This document shows positions 46,996 to 59,487 of a DNA stretch of 64,000 bases, piece after piece. The translations under genes and the position numbers were made by a program. The notes beneath the pieces are model-generated. The model did not search any database and was not told where the DNA came from. It was given only the letters and a program-made list of their open reading frames with translations. The stretch's first letter is position 1. Each line of letters opens with the position of its first letter. Location of the stretch: assembly GCF_040869045.1 (NCBI RefSeq), contig NC_090321.1:27835426-27899425 (forward strand). The letters are read 5' to 3'. This DNA is from Eurosta solidaginis (taxonomy: Eukaryota > Arthropoda > Insecta > Diptera > Tephritidae).

Positions 46996-47365
46996 GAGCG
47001 TTCAATGTGATAATATTAAATCGAACACGGGATGGTCGGGCTTGTATCTTAAGATATTCATATTAAGTTTTGCTCAGGCTATCGTGACAACGTTCCCAGA
47101 AACATGACTTTAAGAGTCTCTTTTCATATTCTGAAAAAAATTGGTTTATCGTTCGCATTCCATAAAATTTACAGTTAAACTTAATACTTATAAACCAGAA
47201 ATAAGGTAGCGACTGAAATCACGTGCGGTGAATAGCTGCAGCAATAGGCAACTAAAACAGGCAATGATTCAAGTTGTTGATGTAACAAACGCTAAGCTTG
47301 TGCTGTGTTTCCTTACTCGTGTAAGTATCAAGACTGTTGTGCAAATTGTTTTTGTGATAAAGCTA
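46996..47365. other. no gene seen
   Basis: Unassigned AT-rich sequence. Confidence 0.5.
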
Positions 47366-50300
47366 TTTTTTATACTCAGTTGAGCAGAGCTCACAGAGTA
47401 TATTAAGTTTGATTGGATAACGGTTGGTTGTACATATATAAAGGAATCGAGATAGATATGGACTTCCATATATCAAAATAATCAGGATCGAAAAAAAATT
47501 TGATTGAGCCATGTCCGTCCGTCCGTCCGTCCGTCCGTCCGTCCGTTAACACGATAACTTGAGTAAATTTTGAGGTATCTTGATGAAATTTGGTATGTAA
47601 GTTCCTGAGCACTCATCTCAGATCGCTATTTAAAATGAACGATATCGGACTATAACCACGCCCACTTTTTCGATATCGAAAATTTCGAAAAACCGAAAAA
47701 GTGCGATAACTCATTACAAAAGACAGATAAAGCGACGAAACTTGGTAGATGGGTTGACGTTATGACGCAGAATAGAAAATTAGTAAGATTTTGGACAATG
47801 GGCGTGGCACCGCCCACTTTTACAAGAAGGTAATTTAAAAGTTTTGCAAGCTGTAATTTGGCAGTCGTTGAAGATATCATGATGAAATTTGGCAGGAACG
47901 TTACTACTATTACTCTATATGTGCTAAATAAAAATTAGCAAAATTGGATGAAGAACACGCCCACTTTTTAAAAAAAAAATTTTTTAAATTCAAATTTTAA
48001 CAAAAAATTTAATATCTTTACTGTATATAAGTAAATTAAGTCAAAATTCAACTCCAGTAATGATATGATGCAACAAAATACAAAAATAAAAGAAAATTTC
48101 AAAATGGGCGTGGCTCCGCCCATTTTCATTTAGTTTGTCTAGAATACTTTTATTGCCATAAGTCGAACAAAAATTTACCAATCCTTCTCAAATTTGGTAA
48201 GAGCATAGATTCTATGACGGTTACTGTTCTCTGTGAAAATGGGCGAAATCGGTGGAAGCCACGCCCAGTTTTTATACACAGTCCACCGTCTGTCCTTCCG
48301 CTCGGCCATTAACACAATAACTTGAGCAAAATCCGATATATCTTTACTAAACTTAGCCCACGTACTTACCTGAGCTCACTTTTTCTTGGTATAAAAAATG
48401 GGCGAAATCTGACCATAACCACGCCCACTTTATCGATATCGAAAATTACGACAAATGAAAAAAATGCCATAATTCTATACCAAATACGAAAAAAGTGATG
48501 AAACATGGTAACTGGATTGGTTTATTGACGCAAAATATAACTTTAGAAAAAACTTTGTAAAATGGGTGTGACACCTACCATATTAAGTAGAAGAAAATGA
48601 AAAAGTTCTACAAGGCGAAATCAACAGCCCTTGGAATCTTGGCAGGAATACTGTTAGTGGTATTGCATATATAAATAAATTAGCAGTACCCGACAGATGA
48701 TTTTCTGGATCACCTGGTCCACATTTTGGTCGATATCGCGAGAACGCCTTCACATATACATCTAAGGGCCACTCGCTTTTAAAACACTCATTAATACCTT
48801 TAATTTGATATCCATATCGTACAAAAACATACCAGAGTCACCCCTGTCCCACCATAATGGCGATATCTCGAAAAGGCGTCCACCTATAGACCTAATGCCC
48901 CCACCCTCTTAAAATGCTCAGTAACACCTTTCGTTTGATACCCATATCGTACAAACATTCTAGAGTCACCCCTGGCCCACCCTAATGGCGATATCTCGAA
49001 AAGGCGTCCACCTATAGACCTAGTGTCCACTCCCTCTTAAAATGCTCAGTAACACCTTTCGTTTGATACCCATATCGTACAAACATTCTAGAGTCACCCC
49101 TGGCCCACCCTAATGGCGATATCTCGAAAAGGCGTCCACCTATATACCTAATGCCCACTCCTTCTTAAAATTCTCAGTAACAGCTTTCGTTTGATACCCA
49201 TATCGTACAAACATTCTAGAGTCATACCTGGCCCACCCTAATGGCGATATTTCGAAAAGGCGTCCACCTATAGAACTAAGGATTACTCCCTTTTAAAATA
49301 CTCATTACCACCTTTCATTTGATACCCATATCGTACAAACACATTCTAGAGTCACCCTGGCCCACCCTAATGGCGATATCTCGAAAAGGCGTCCACCTAT
49401 AGACCTAATGTCCACTCCCTCTTAAAATGCTCAGTAACACCTTTCGTTTGATACCCATATCGTACAAACATTCTAGAGTCACCCCTGGCCCACCCTAATG
49501 GCGATATCTCGAAAAGGCGTCCACCTATAGACCTAATGTCCACTCCTTCTTAAAATGCTCAGTAACACCTCTCGTTTGATACACACATCGTACAAACATT
49601 CTAGAGTCACCCCTGTCCCACCCTAATGGCGATATCTCGAAAAGGCGTCCACCTATAGACCTAATGCCCACTCCCTCTTAAAATGCTCAGTAACACCTTT
49701 CGTTTGATACCCATATCGTACAAACATTCTAGAGTCACACCTGGCCCACCCTAATGGCGATATCTCGAAAAGGCGTCCACCTATAGAACTAAGGATTACT
49801 CCCTTTTAAAATACTCATTACCACCTTTCATTTGATACCCATATCGTACAAACACATTCTAGAGTCACCCTGGCCCACCCTAATGGCGATATCTCGAAAA
49901 GGCGTCCACATATAGACCTAATGCCCACTCCCTCTTAAAATGCTCAGTAACACCTTTCGTTTGATACCCATACCGTACAAACATTCTAGAGTCACCCTTG
50001 GTCCAGCTTTATGGCGATATCTCGAAAAGGCGTCCACCTATAGAACTAAGGATTACTCCCTTTTAAAATACTCATTACCACCTTTCATTTGATACCCATA
50101 TCGTACAAACACATTCTAGAGTCACCCTGGCCCACCCTAATGGCGATATCTCGAAAAGGCGTCCACCTATAGACCTAATGCCCACTCCCTCTTAAAATGC
50201 TCAGTAACACCTTTCGTTTGATACCCATATCGTACAAACATTCTAGAGTCACCCTTGGTCCACCTTTATGGCGATATCTCAAAAAGGCGTCCACCTATAG

Positions 50301-51378
50301 AACTAAGGATTACTCCCTTTTAAAATACTCCTTACCACCTTTCATTTGATACCCATATCGTACAAACACATTCTAGAGTCACCCCTGGCCCACCCTAATG
50401 GCGATATCTCGAAAAGGCGTCCACCTATAGACCTAATGCCCACTCCCTCTTAAAATGCTCAGTAACACCTTTCGTTTGATACCCATATCGTACAAACATT
50501 CTAGAGTCACCCCTGGCCCACCCTAATGGCGATATCTCGAAAGGGCGTCCACCTATAGACCTAATGCCCACTCCCTCTTAAAATGCTCAGTAACACCTTT
50601 CGTTTGATGCACATATCGTACAAACACATTCTAGAGTCACCCCTGGCCCACCCTAATGACGATATCTCGAAAAGGCGTCCACCTATAGACCTCATGCCCA
50701 CTCCCTCTTAAAATGCTCAGTAACACCTTTCGTTTGATACCCATACCGTACAAACATTCTAGAGTCACCCCTGGCCCACCCTAATGGCGATATCTCGAAA
50801 AGGCGTCCACCTATAGACCTAATGCCCACTCCCTCTTAAAATGCTCAGTAACACCTTTCATTTGATTCCCATATCGTACAAACACATTCTAGAGACACCC
50901 CTGGTCAACCTTTATGGCGATATCTCGAAACGGCGTCCACCTATGGAACTAAGGATCACTCCTTTTCAAAATACTCATTAACAGCTTTCATTTGATACCC
51001 ATATCGTACAAACACATTATAGAATCACCCCTGGTCCACCTTAATGGGGACATCTCGAAAAGGCGTCCACCGATAGACCTAAGGCCCACTCCCTCTTAAA
51101 ATGCTCAGTAACACCTTTCATTTGATACCCATATCGTACAAACAAATTCTAGAGTCAGCCCTGGTCTACCTTTATGGCGATATCCCTAAATGGCGTTCAT
51201 CCATAGAACTATGGCCTACTCTCTCTTAAAATACTCTTTAATACCTTTCATTTGATACACATGTTATACAACCACATTCCAGGGTTACCCCAGATTGATT
51301 TTCCTTATTTTGTCTCCATAGCTCTCAACTGAGTATGTTATGTTCGGTTACACCCGAACTTAGCCTTCCTTACTTGTT
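47366..51378 (+). mobile_element. DINE-like subfamily E, copy 3, ~4 kb, with satellite expansion
   Basis: Left end TTTTTATACTCAGTTGAGCA, then a perfect (GTCC)n tract at about 47515-47546, then GATGAAATTTGGTATGTAAG and a long body with several ACCACGCCCACTTT blocks. The body repeats parts of itself: CACGCCCACTTTATCGATAT recurs near 48420. A 128-bp tandem array fills 48730-51295. The right end is GGTTACACCCGAACTTAGCC ... CCTTACTTGTTT. Four times longer than copy 23636-24636, chiefly because of the array. No transposase-like frame. Confidence 0.8.
48730..51295. repeat. 128-bp tandem satellite array, about 20 units
   Basis: Units carry GGCGATATCTCGAAAAGGCG, CTCTTAAAATGCTCAGTAAC and TTTGATACCCATATCGTACA. 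Starts of TGGCGATATC fall at 48858, 48986, 49114, 49242, 49371 and 49499, giving 128-129 bp. Two unit variants mix: one with ACCTAATGCCCACTCCCTC and one with GAACTAAGGATTACTCCC; the latter recur at about 49272, 49791, 50043, 50300 and (diverged) 50945. The same unit exists in two or three copies inside the elements at 23636 and 59488. Confidence 0.9.
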
Positions 51379-51675
51379 TTTTTTTTTTTTTGTGCTGCTA
51401 AAAAAGGTAAAACAAAATTTGTTCACGAAAAATTGTGGTAAGAATATTTGGTGTCAAAGAAAAACAAGTTTGTGGCTCACTTTTAACATTTAAATGCGAT
51501 AAATATATAATAAAATGTGAAAAAGTTAATAACACTGGAATAATTTAAATTTCGTGATTACCTAAATTGGGTTAAGCGTAGTGCCTGCTATTGCAGCGGT
51601 TGTGGCAACTTAACAAGTTAGCAGGGAACATGCAGCTTGCTAGCCCGCCGAGTTAGCCAATAGATTCATCCAGAC
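51379..51675. other. no gene seen
   Basis: Poly-T run followed by unassigned AT-rich sequence. Confidence 0.5.
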
Positions 51676-51683
51676 ATATGTAT

Positions 51684-52131
51684 TAGGGTGGATCGATTTA
51701 TTAACCGATATCGCGCCATCGATTTTTCAATAGGATTTGGGCTCAGGAAAAAAAAAGTTCCACTACGCATACCCAAAAAAATAATTTTCAGGCCTGAGAA
51801 AGTTAATTTTGCGACTTTGATTTTTAAGGTTTTTTTCATGACCTAAAAAATTTTTTTTTTTTTCAAAAAACTGTTATCGACAACGTTTTTAGCGAACATT
51901 TTTGGGTCGGGCAGGGTATACATGAAAATTTTACAATCAAATTTAAATTTTTAGTAGTTAATGAAAAAACCTAAAAAACCAAATTCGGGTCAAAAAAATT
52001 TAATTTCGCAGGCTCGAAAATTATTTTTTCTGGTATGCGTAGTGGAACTTTTTTTCCTGAGCCCAAATCCTATCGAAAAATCGATGGCGCGATATCGGTT
52101 AACTTTCGTTCATACAAATCGACCCACCCTA
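51684..52131. mobile_element. fold-back MITE with 8-bp target duplication (copy 2)
   Basis: Tips TAGGGTGGATCGATTT and, reverse-complemented right end, TAGGGTGGGTCGATTTGTAT. Arms of ~200 bp fold on each other. Flanked by a perfect ATATGTAT (51676-51683, 52132-52139). It shares CCACTACGCATACCCAAAAA with copy 1. 448 bp. Confidence 0.85.
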
Positions 52132-52139
52132 ATATGTAT

Positions 52140-52888
52140 AGCTTATTGTACCAGGTTGGCCCACCAGCTGAGGCTACTATATACCAAGTAACTTGGTTAT
52201 TGTATACCACAAACCTAAACTAAGTCCACCTTAGCGTTGTTTCCCTTGATCAGATTCAGTTGAGTGCGGCTTTTTTGTAAGATTTGCTATGTCTTTGCGC
52301 TCGATTGGCATACAAATATTTACCACACGAATGCTTGATACTCAGGATAAGTTTGACAAATGCGGAATTTCTTATGTATGCATGTGTGTATGTATGCGTG
52401 AATCGCTGTGTATCAGTTCAAAGCAGCTCGTTTAAGTTGACACCGCATATGTAGCTCTACAAAGCTGGCTTTATTGTTATTGCAGGTGGTTAATTGTCGT
52501 TAAAGGTTGGTTTATTTGGATTTTTAGAAATATTTTTTATAATTTTTTTTTACAGAGCGCATATCGTCGCTGCGCTCACAAAAACAGTTATGTGTTTTTC
52601 AGTAACTTTTCAGGAGATCAAAAAACTTATTTCTGATGTTCATTTGCAAAATTTTGCAAATGTCAGATTTTTGAAATATTTTATGGAAAGTACGTTATTG
52701 ATGTGAGAAGGAAAAAATCATGTTTTTTAACCCATTACGACGTGATAAATATTTGCGCCGTTTTATAGCACATAGCTGCTTTCAAACTGATTCCAATTTG
52801 CTTTTGGCGGTAGGGAAACGCATGCAATTTTTGCCGTTATTCCTCATAATGCTTATGGAGATTACCCCTTAAGCCACTGGGAATCAAT
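52140..52888. other. no gene seen
   Basis: AT-rich unassigned sequence. Confidence 0.5.
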
Positions 52889-53330
52889 CAGTTGTCTGTT
52901 GGGATGCCCAGGTTTCTGGGTATATAACAGAAACTGTTTGTTTAGCATTTCATTTCTCTTCCTAACGGGGAGTACTCTCGCCTCATTGTGTACGTGGTGT
53001 TCTGGGGACATAAGAAGACAGCCCGCCCGTAGCGGTTTTGAGGGTAGTATTTTGGCAGGCCTGTATCTTCTTCCAGTGAGTAACCTTTAGGCTTGGCGAC
53101 CATATCGGGGACGCGTAGCATTCAATCGGCCGGCCAATTGCTTCGTAAGTATATAAAAATTACGAGGACTTTGGTCAAACAGTAAGGATCTGCTGGGAGG
53201 ATGACAATTTGTGGGAGGGACGCAACAAATTAAATGTGGTTATACTGAAATGACAGCCCTTGGTCGGGGAAAATCTCAAGTTACTCCGGTACATAGAACC
53301 GGCTGCCATGGTAAGTTCAATACTTCAATA
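52889..53330 (-). pseudogene. Jockey-like LINE: C-terminal RT segment next to probable 5' UTR
   Basis: The minus-strand frame near 53130-53000 reads SPIWSPSLKVTHWKKIQACQ and NTTLKTATGG. After a frameshift, another frame reads PEHHVHNEARVLPVRKRNEM then LNKQFLLYTQKPGHPNRQL. This is the Y.APIW.P....T.W..LQ..QN.AL...TGC......H.HNE...LPV..RNE.L..QFLL....PGHP series of Jockey-type LINEs. Upstream on the same strand (53330-53150) the non-coding sequence around GGTTCTATGTACCGGAGTAA looks like an untranslated region, which would mean a large internal deletion. Confidence 0.6.
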
Positions 53331-53344
53331 GTTCATTAGTTTAT

Positions 53345-54180
53345 TAATAAATTTGTACAAGTGACACTATTGTCTCTTAACGTACATACATCAACATTCG
53401 GATCTTATACAAAATTTCGAATTTCTAAATTTATTTTTAATATATATTATGTTAAATAAGTAGTTTATTAAAACTAATCGTAGAATTAATATCAACTATT
53501 CTATGTGTGTATATTTGTATGAAATCATAAAAATAAAACAAAATAAGAAACAAAAATAAAAAAATGAATCTGATTCAGAAAAATTAAAAAAAAAAGATAT
53601 TATACATGTATATTTTGCAAAAATTCTGATAAAGCCAATTTAAAGCGTCTGTTATTGCGTTCATTTTTAATGTCGTTTGGTAGTGAGTTCCATAATTTTA
53701 TAGCACTGACAAAGAATGTTCTGGAAGATGTAAGACACTTATAGCGTGGAACAATAAGGTTGCCAGTTCTGTCGGATTTTGAAAAACGTAAATTTCTAAA
53801 GAGGTATTCCGGTTGCCTTTTATGGATTAAATCGTGCAGGAACCCCAAATTGCAATAATTCAGAAAGCTCACGAGACTGAAATTGAGTATCTTGGAGGAA
53901 AACTGTGATATATGATCAAATTTCCGCCTAGAAAATATATATCGAGCGCAGCTGTTTAAAGCTAGCTGCAGCTTTTTCAGTGACTCACTGTCAATATTGC
54001 CAAAAACGATCCCCCCAAATGATATCAATGGAACTATAAGAGTTCTCACCAATTTCAGTTTCACATTAATTGGAATTAGATCTGCTGAATGCCACAACTT
54101 TCTTAGGACGTAGTATATTTTGCTTAAGGTATAGTTTACATGGTCCTTGCATCCAAGGTATGAGGAAGTGAGATGGTTGG
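53345..54180 (-). pseudogene. LINE reverse transcriptase C-terminal fragment with 3' UTR
   Basis: The minus-strand frame is open from about 54178: SSYLGCKDHVNYTLSKIYYV, LRKLWHSADLIPINVKLKLV, then LISFGGIVFGNIDSES, ARYIFSRRKFDHISQFS and FFVSAIKLWNSLPNDIKNER to a stop at 53600. The LG...D..L..S.KI..VLR.LW and FF..AIKLWNSLP.DI+ blocks are typical of the thumb and C-terminus of CR1/Jockey-group ORF2. The 3' UTR ends near an AATAAA around 53345. 5'-truncated; this stretch itself has no stop, so it is comparatively young. Confidence 0.7.
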
Positions 54181-55944
54181 TTTTTTACATTGAAATCAAA
54201 GCACTTTCTGCAGCGATTAAAACAAATTACAAGCTAGTAAGTACATAACCGTTTTTCAGAGTACTTCTAGTACTGTGAGCACATAGCTGTTTTCGATCAC
54301 TTCTAAACCAAAAGAGATATAAAAAAAAGGAATATGCAGAAATGTGGGCTCTATATAGTAATAATAAAATATACAATAAACAAAGTTTGAAGAAAAACAC
54401 ATAACTGTTTTCGGTAGCGCAGCGACGATATGTTTTTATTCAACTCTCTTTGTGGCATGTGTTGCAAGCTCTGTTATTTAACTTGGTGCAAATCGTTTAA
54501 TATTAATAGCGCATGAAAGGCAATGCTACGTGTGGCTAATTTTCAAATATTTTCACAAAATACCAAATTTTTTTAACTTTTTTGCTACAAAAAACATTTT
54601 CATTCGTTGTTAGCATGCAAAATCGCAATTGGTTTTTAATTTGGTATCGGCTGTTTTGCATTTCATTGCAAGTGATCGTGAGTGGAAAGTTCAGAGCGTG
54701 ATTTTGAGTTGTTTATTTATTATTTTAATAACTTGTTTGTATTAATTTTTTAATTATTTATGTAACAAGTAAAATAATATCGTAAAGAGTTGCACAGCAC
54801 AAGGAAATGCAAAAAATATGTAATATGATATGATAGAGTTGAAAATTTGGATTCAAGGAAGTAAAGCTGAAAGCGTCACGATCTCTGTTACAAACCATTA
54901 AGTTTTCAAAAACCAAATTTTTTTTACTAATATTTTGATTTAACAAAGCAGACAAAAAGGAAGAGGTAACTCTCTCCATGAATTTGTGGTTTTATGCCAG
55001 AGGCTGGCATCTGTTTCTTCGTCCTGTTTCTGTATTAACTTCCAAAGGTTAACGTCCTTCGAAAACATCAAGCATCAAAGACAAAAGAGCTTTTGCAAAC
55101 CTTACAATTCGAATAAATGCTTCGCAAAAATATTGAGTGGTTTTGTTGTTGTAATAATTAGCACACTCTTCGTTGGTTGTAGGATGTCGAACGCAATATA
55201 TGTAGATCTGGTACGCTCTGCATTTACATATATTCTTAAGGGAAATAGTCTAGTTGGTTGAAGAAGCTACAGGGCAGATTAGAAGCTTACAAGTTCATCA
55301 GTTACACTACATTAACTCACACTTAGGAGACGAGCTATGGCCAATTACGGTCAGCATTTTCTTAAAATCACTTGGGTGTATATTCAGCTTTAAGCTGAAG
55401 TCCCCATTTCGTATTGTTCTGAGATTCCCAATGATTTGTAGTAGTGGCACTATCAACTGCATTTTCTCAATCCATATCCCTTTAAAATAGCATAAGCTTT
55501 CCCAAAGCGAGCTTCAAGAAATTGTGAAACAAACGCCTTTCTCACTGCGGCCTCTACGTCACACGTTTACAGGACAGTATCATGTCAAAAAATATTCAAG
55601 AGTTCTTTGCTCAAAATGTAAGAAATTCGAACCCTTGTAGTGTATAGGACAAATTTCATTTTAAATACAATACTCATGTGCAATTAAAAATTGTATTTTA
55701 TCCTTTTCCAATTTCCTCGCAGAAATAAAACCGAAAGCCAATTAAATTTAAAAGAAGACAAGATATACCGAAACTTAACGCGAAACTATTTAATTTTCAA
55801 AACGAAGGGGAACGCTCAGGGCAAAAAGGAAAGAAGCGAAGGTGAATAAGAGCAGATCTTTAAAGGGAAGGGCAAAAGGAAGGATTACAAGAATTCATAC
55901 GTCGAGAATTTTGTACGCCGAGAATTGCTAACATTTTCAAAAGT
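54181..55944. other. no gene seen
   Basis: AT-rich. Frames at 54986-55261 and 55254-55490 have no recognised domain. Confidence 0.45.
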
Positions 55945-56115
55945 GCCACCATTCTTCGCAGGGAAAGTAATTTCAATGTGTTGCGTTTTGTGGATTTATT
56001 GGAAAAACATCGCTCAGGTCGGACCATACATCTGTACTGGGTTCCCGGTTATAAAACGAGAGCAGGTAACGAAAAGACGATGAGTTGGCAAAGGACGGTC
56101 GACGGTAAACGTTCC
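55945..56115 (+). pseudogene. LINE RNase H fragment
   Basis: ATILRRESNFNVLRFVDLLE then RTIHLYWVPGYKTRAGNEK. WVPGH....GNE..D is the RNase H core; here histidine is replaced by tyrosine and the following aspartate region is broken. Both ends truncated. Confidence 0.55.
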
Positions 56116-56267
56116 ACTCCATTTGGGTGAAATCAAAAGGGACAGGAGTTGGATTTGATCCCGCAAGCAGGAACGGCGTGGACAGTGACCGGCGCTGTAA
56201 ATTTTCCAAGATCATATGCAAATCCTACTATATAAAACACACTAAGTGGCAATTTCTAGAGAAAATT

Positions 56268-56325
56268 TTTAGAAGCACGACGCTAATTGGACGAGATGCT
56301 TGGCCTTAGTTCCTGGGAATTGAAT
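56268..56325 (+). mobile_element. possible SINE S fragment
   Basis: AGCACGACGCTAATTGGACG and CTTGGCCTTAG resemble the last third of the SINE at 29537-29917. Short and diverged. Confidence 0.4.
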
Positions 56326-56378
56326 TGCGACAAGTATTTATTATTACTAGAGTTCGCCCAGTGGTTGAAATTCAACCA

Positions 56379-57235
56379 CAGGAAAGGAAAGGACAAGAAA
56401 GGAAAGGAAAGGAAAGGAAAGGAAAGGAAAGGAAAGGAAAGGAAAGGAAAGGAAGGAAAATCAATGGAAGGGAAATGAAAATAAAAGAAATATAATTTGT
56501 CATTTTAATATAATAATAGGAACATTCGATGGGTAATATAATGAATAAGTAAGCTCAAAATAGGGAAATTTTATATTGCTCTGGCAGGAAGGGTATGATT
56601 TAATCAATCTGCTTCTCGTAAACAAAAGGTAGGAAAAGGGAAGGTAAGGAAAGGCAAAGAAAGGAAAGGAAGGGAAGGAAAATCAATGGAAGGGAAATGA
56701 AAATAAAAGAAATAAAAGAAAAGAAAAGTAGAGGAATGGAAAGGAAAGGAAAAGAAAGGAATGGAAAGGAACGGAAGGAAAAGGAAATGAAAAGAAAGGA
56801 AGAAAAGAAAGGAAGGAAAACAGAGAAAAGGTAAGGAAAGGAAAGGAAAGGAAAGGAAAGGAAAGGAAAGGAAAGGAAAGGAGTGGAAAGGAGAGGAAAG
56901 GAAAGGAAAGGAAAGGAAAGGAAAGGAAAGGAAAGGAAAGGAAAGGAAAGGAAAGGAGAGGAAAGGAAAGGAAAGGAAAGGAAAGGAAAGGAAAGGAAAG
57001 GAAAGGAAAGGAAAGGAAAGGAAAGGAAAGGAAAGGAAAGGAAAGGAAAGGAAAGGAAAGGAAAGGAAAGGAAAGGAAAAGAAAGTAAAGGAAAGGAAAG
57101 GAGACGAAAGGAAAGGAAATGAAAGGAAAGGAAATGAAAGGTAAGGAAAGGAAATGAAATGAAAGGAAAGGAAAGGAAAGCAAAGAAAAGAAAACAAAGG
57201 AAAGGAAAATAAAAGAAATATAAGAAAAGAAATAT
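56379..57235. repeat. (AAAGG)n pentanucleotide array
   Basis: Pure or nearly pure GGAAA units at about 56395-56450 and 56832-57090, with imperfect units around. A ~41-bp segment with AAATCAATGGAAGGGAAATG occurs at about 56451 and again near 56673, showing a duplication inside the array. Long frames on the complementary strand (FLSFPFLSFP repeats) are artefacts of a pentamer with no stop in any frame. Confidence 0.95.
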
Positions 57236-59034
57236 ACTTGATGCATGATCAACTATGTATTTATGTTTAATTTTTATTGTGTACAAAGAAACTCCTTGGC
57301 CATGCTCACGATTCAGCATAGTACACAAAAAGCAAGTACACACACACAGCGTGTCTATAGTATGAATATGTGCATGTGTAGTGGTGTGACTATTGTGTTA
57401 AATTTTTTATATTAACATGATTTTTCAAATTTTTTTTATTTCTGGATAACAGTGCAGCTCAAAATTTCCTATCAACACATATATAATTTGTATACCTTAG
57501 AATTATAGTTTAGCAGAAAACGGTTCCACATTTTTTCATCTTGTCTATTTATATATAAGATTATTTTTTTTTACTACACAGAAACATAACAATCAAAAAT
57601 ATAAAGATACCTACCCCAAACCTACAACCAATTGATAAGGAAAGCATATTTTCGTCATAACATTCTCATGTAGATGTGTAGAGCAGGGAGTTCGTTTAAA
57701 GCATTCACTTTCGTTGAATGTCGAAACCAACATTCTCCATTTTTTCTGTTATGGAATGTCAAATTAACTAACATTAATATGTATGGGCGCATCATGTTAA
57801 AGTATGCAACAACATAACCCATTGTTACGAACACAATTTATGATTTATTTTGACAGTTTCTTCGTAGTGCAAATTATTTATTTGTCATATGCAGCCAATA
57901 ATCATAAACTTGTATAATAAATATTTCTATATGTAAACATTTATGTGTGTTAAATTCATAGGTAAGAAAATTAAGAAGCGGAACAAATCAGACATCATAA
58001 GGATCACATACATAGGCATACATAAGGCATACAGAGGACCTCATCCCACATCTATCAAGCGCCTGAAACTTGCGCAATAACACCAAAACATATATAACGC
58101 AACGTCTGTTTAAGATATAACATTAAAGTTTCACTTCAAGGTTAATGTCATGTCGATTTGCTGCTCATTTATATGCAACAAAAGTGGCAGACATGCAGAC
58201 ACTTTGTCATTCGATGCCGAAGGATAACAAGCAAACAAAAAACTGCAAAGCAAGCGGTCAAAAAGAGCAAATTGTATAACAAAGCAGAAGGTAATAACAA
58301 GCAATCGAAGATATTAACTTTAAGCATCATATTGATACGAGCATAAAATTGTTGCTGCTGTGATGTGAAAATACTGCTAGGAAGATCGCCTCATGATGGC
58401 GCATTAAAATTTTGCAGCAATTGCTGCACATGTCAATGAATGCCAGTGGCACTAACAATGGCAGGTTGTCAGTTGCAGAAAGATTGTCAGAATTTGAGTT
58501 GTGATATGATAATGACAAGATATAAAAGAAATAAATAACAAATTAAATAATATTTCAAAATATAGTGGTCGGTCATATGACAAAAGCAATTAAGCAATTG
58601 ACTAAGAGAGAAAAATTAAACCATAAGAAACGAGCAATGTGTGCATAGCGACAATGTTGGCGTCAAAGTGACGCATTTGTTGGCAACATTTTTGCTGAGT
58701 TAGTGTGATACGTCTTTCACACCGGACATCCTGGCTTCAATTGCCAGCCGATCAACTCCTAAGGAGAGCGGTCTGCGACTGATCTCTTTGCCCACATTGG
58801 GGTAGAATTGATCCCCTCTATTCCCTTTTGGGTTTATTTGGCGTCAGTCGGTTTGAAATTTATGTAGACAATTGACAAAAACAAACAGCAACAAAATGAA
58901 TAAAATAAGAGGATTAAATGTTATTGAATAGCATTATTTAGGATAAATGCGGAGCTCCATACCCAACTTAAAATTCTAGGATAATATGATCCCATATTGT
59001 AATATTAGTTTGGTTTTTATTATTCTACTACACC
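57236..59034. other. no gene seen
   Basis: AT-rich unassigned sequence, no recognised repeat or gene. Confidence 0.5.
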
Positions 59035-59295
59035 CATGGTTCAACTATGTGGTTGGCTCATCTGTACAATAACAAAATATGTCTGTTCAAATTGTCAAAA
59101 TCTGTGTATTGGGGTTGGTGCGAATGGTATGTAATGAAAACATAAAACTTAGCAGTTTTTGTATGTGGAAGAAAATATTGCCAATGTGTTGGTTTCATTT
59201 TGAGTTTGCTATCTCCTTTTGACAATCCCATCGAACACGCAATGAAATAAATAAAATCGGCTGATGAGATGAGCCAACCATATAATTGAGCCATG
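59035..59295. mobile_element. MITE G, copy 3
   Basis: Left tip CATGGTTCAACTATGTGGTT, right tip reverse-complemented CATGGCTCAATTATATGGTT, both continuing GGCTCATCT. Interior matches copies at 14568 and 32274. 261 bp, no coding frame. Confidence 0.75.
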
Positions 59296-59487
59296 TGCAA
59301 CACCAATACGAAACAAGTAAGGACGGGATTGTCTTCGGCTATGCCGGAGTCTTCATACCTTTCATGAATGGGTCTGAACAATAATTTTATCCCCTTCGAA
59401 ATCTCCAAATAATCGGATATATAAGATAAGAAATATATAGTGAACAGATGTACATACCTAAACGATTTTTAAGATAAATATAAAATA

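Noticed and set aside
48730..51295. CRISPR-like regular repeat array
   Set aside because: Units are tandem without unique spacers, and the sequence is eukaryotic in every other respect.
56600..57343. Long frames of 189-247 codons on the minus strand (FLSFPFLSFP repeats)
   Set aside because: They translate the (AAAGG)n array; a pentamer without a stop in any frame is open by construction.
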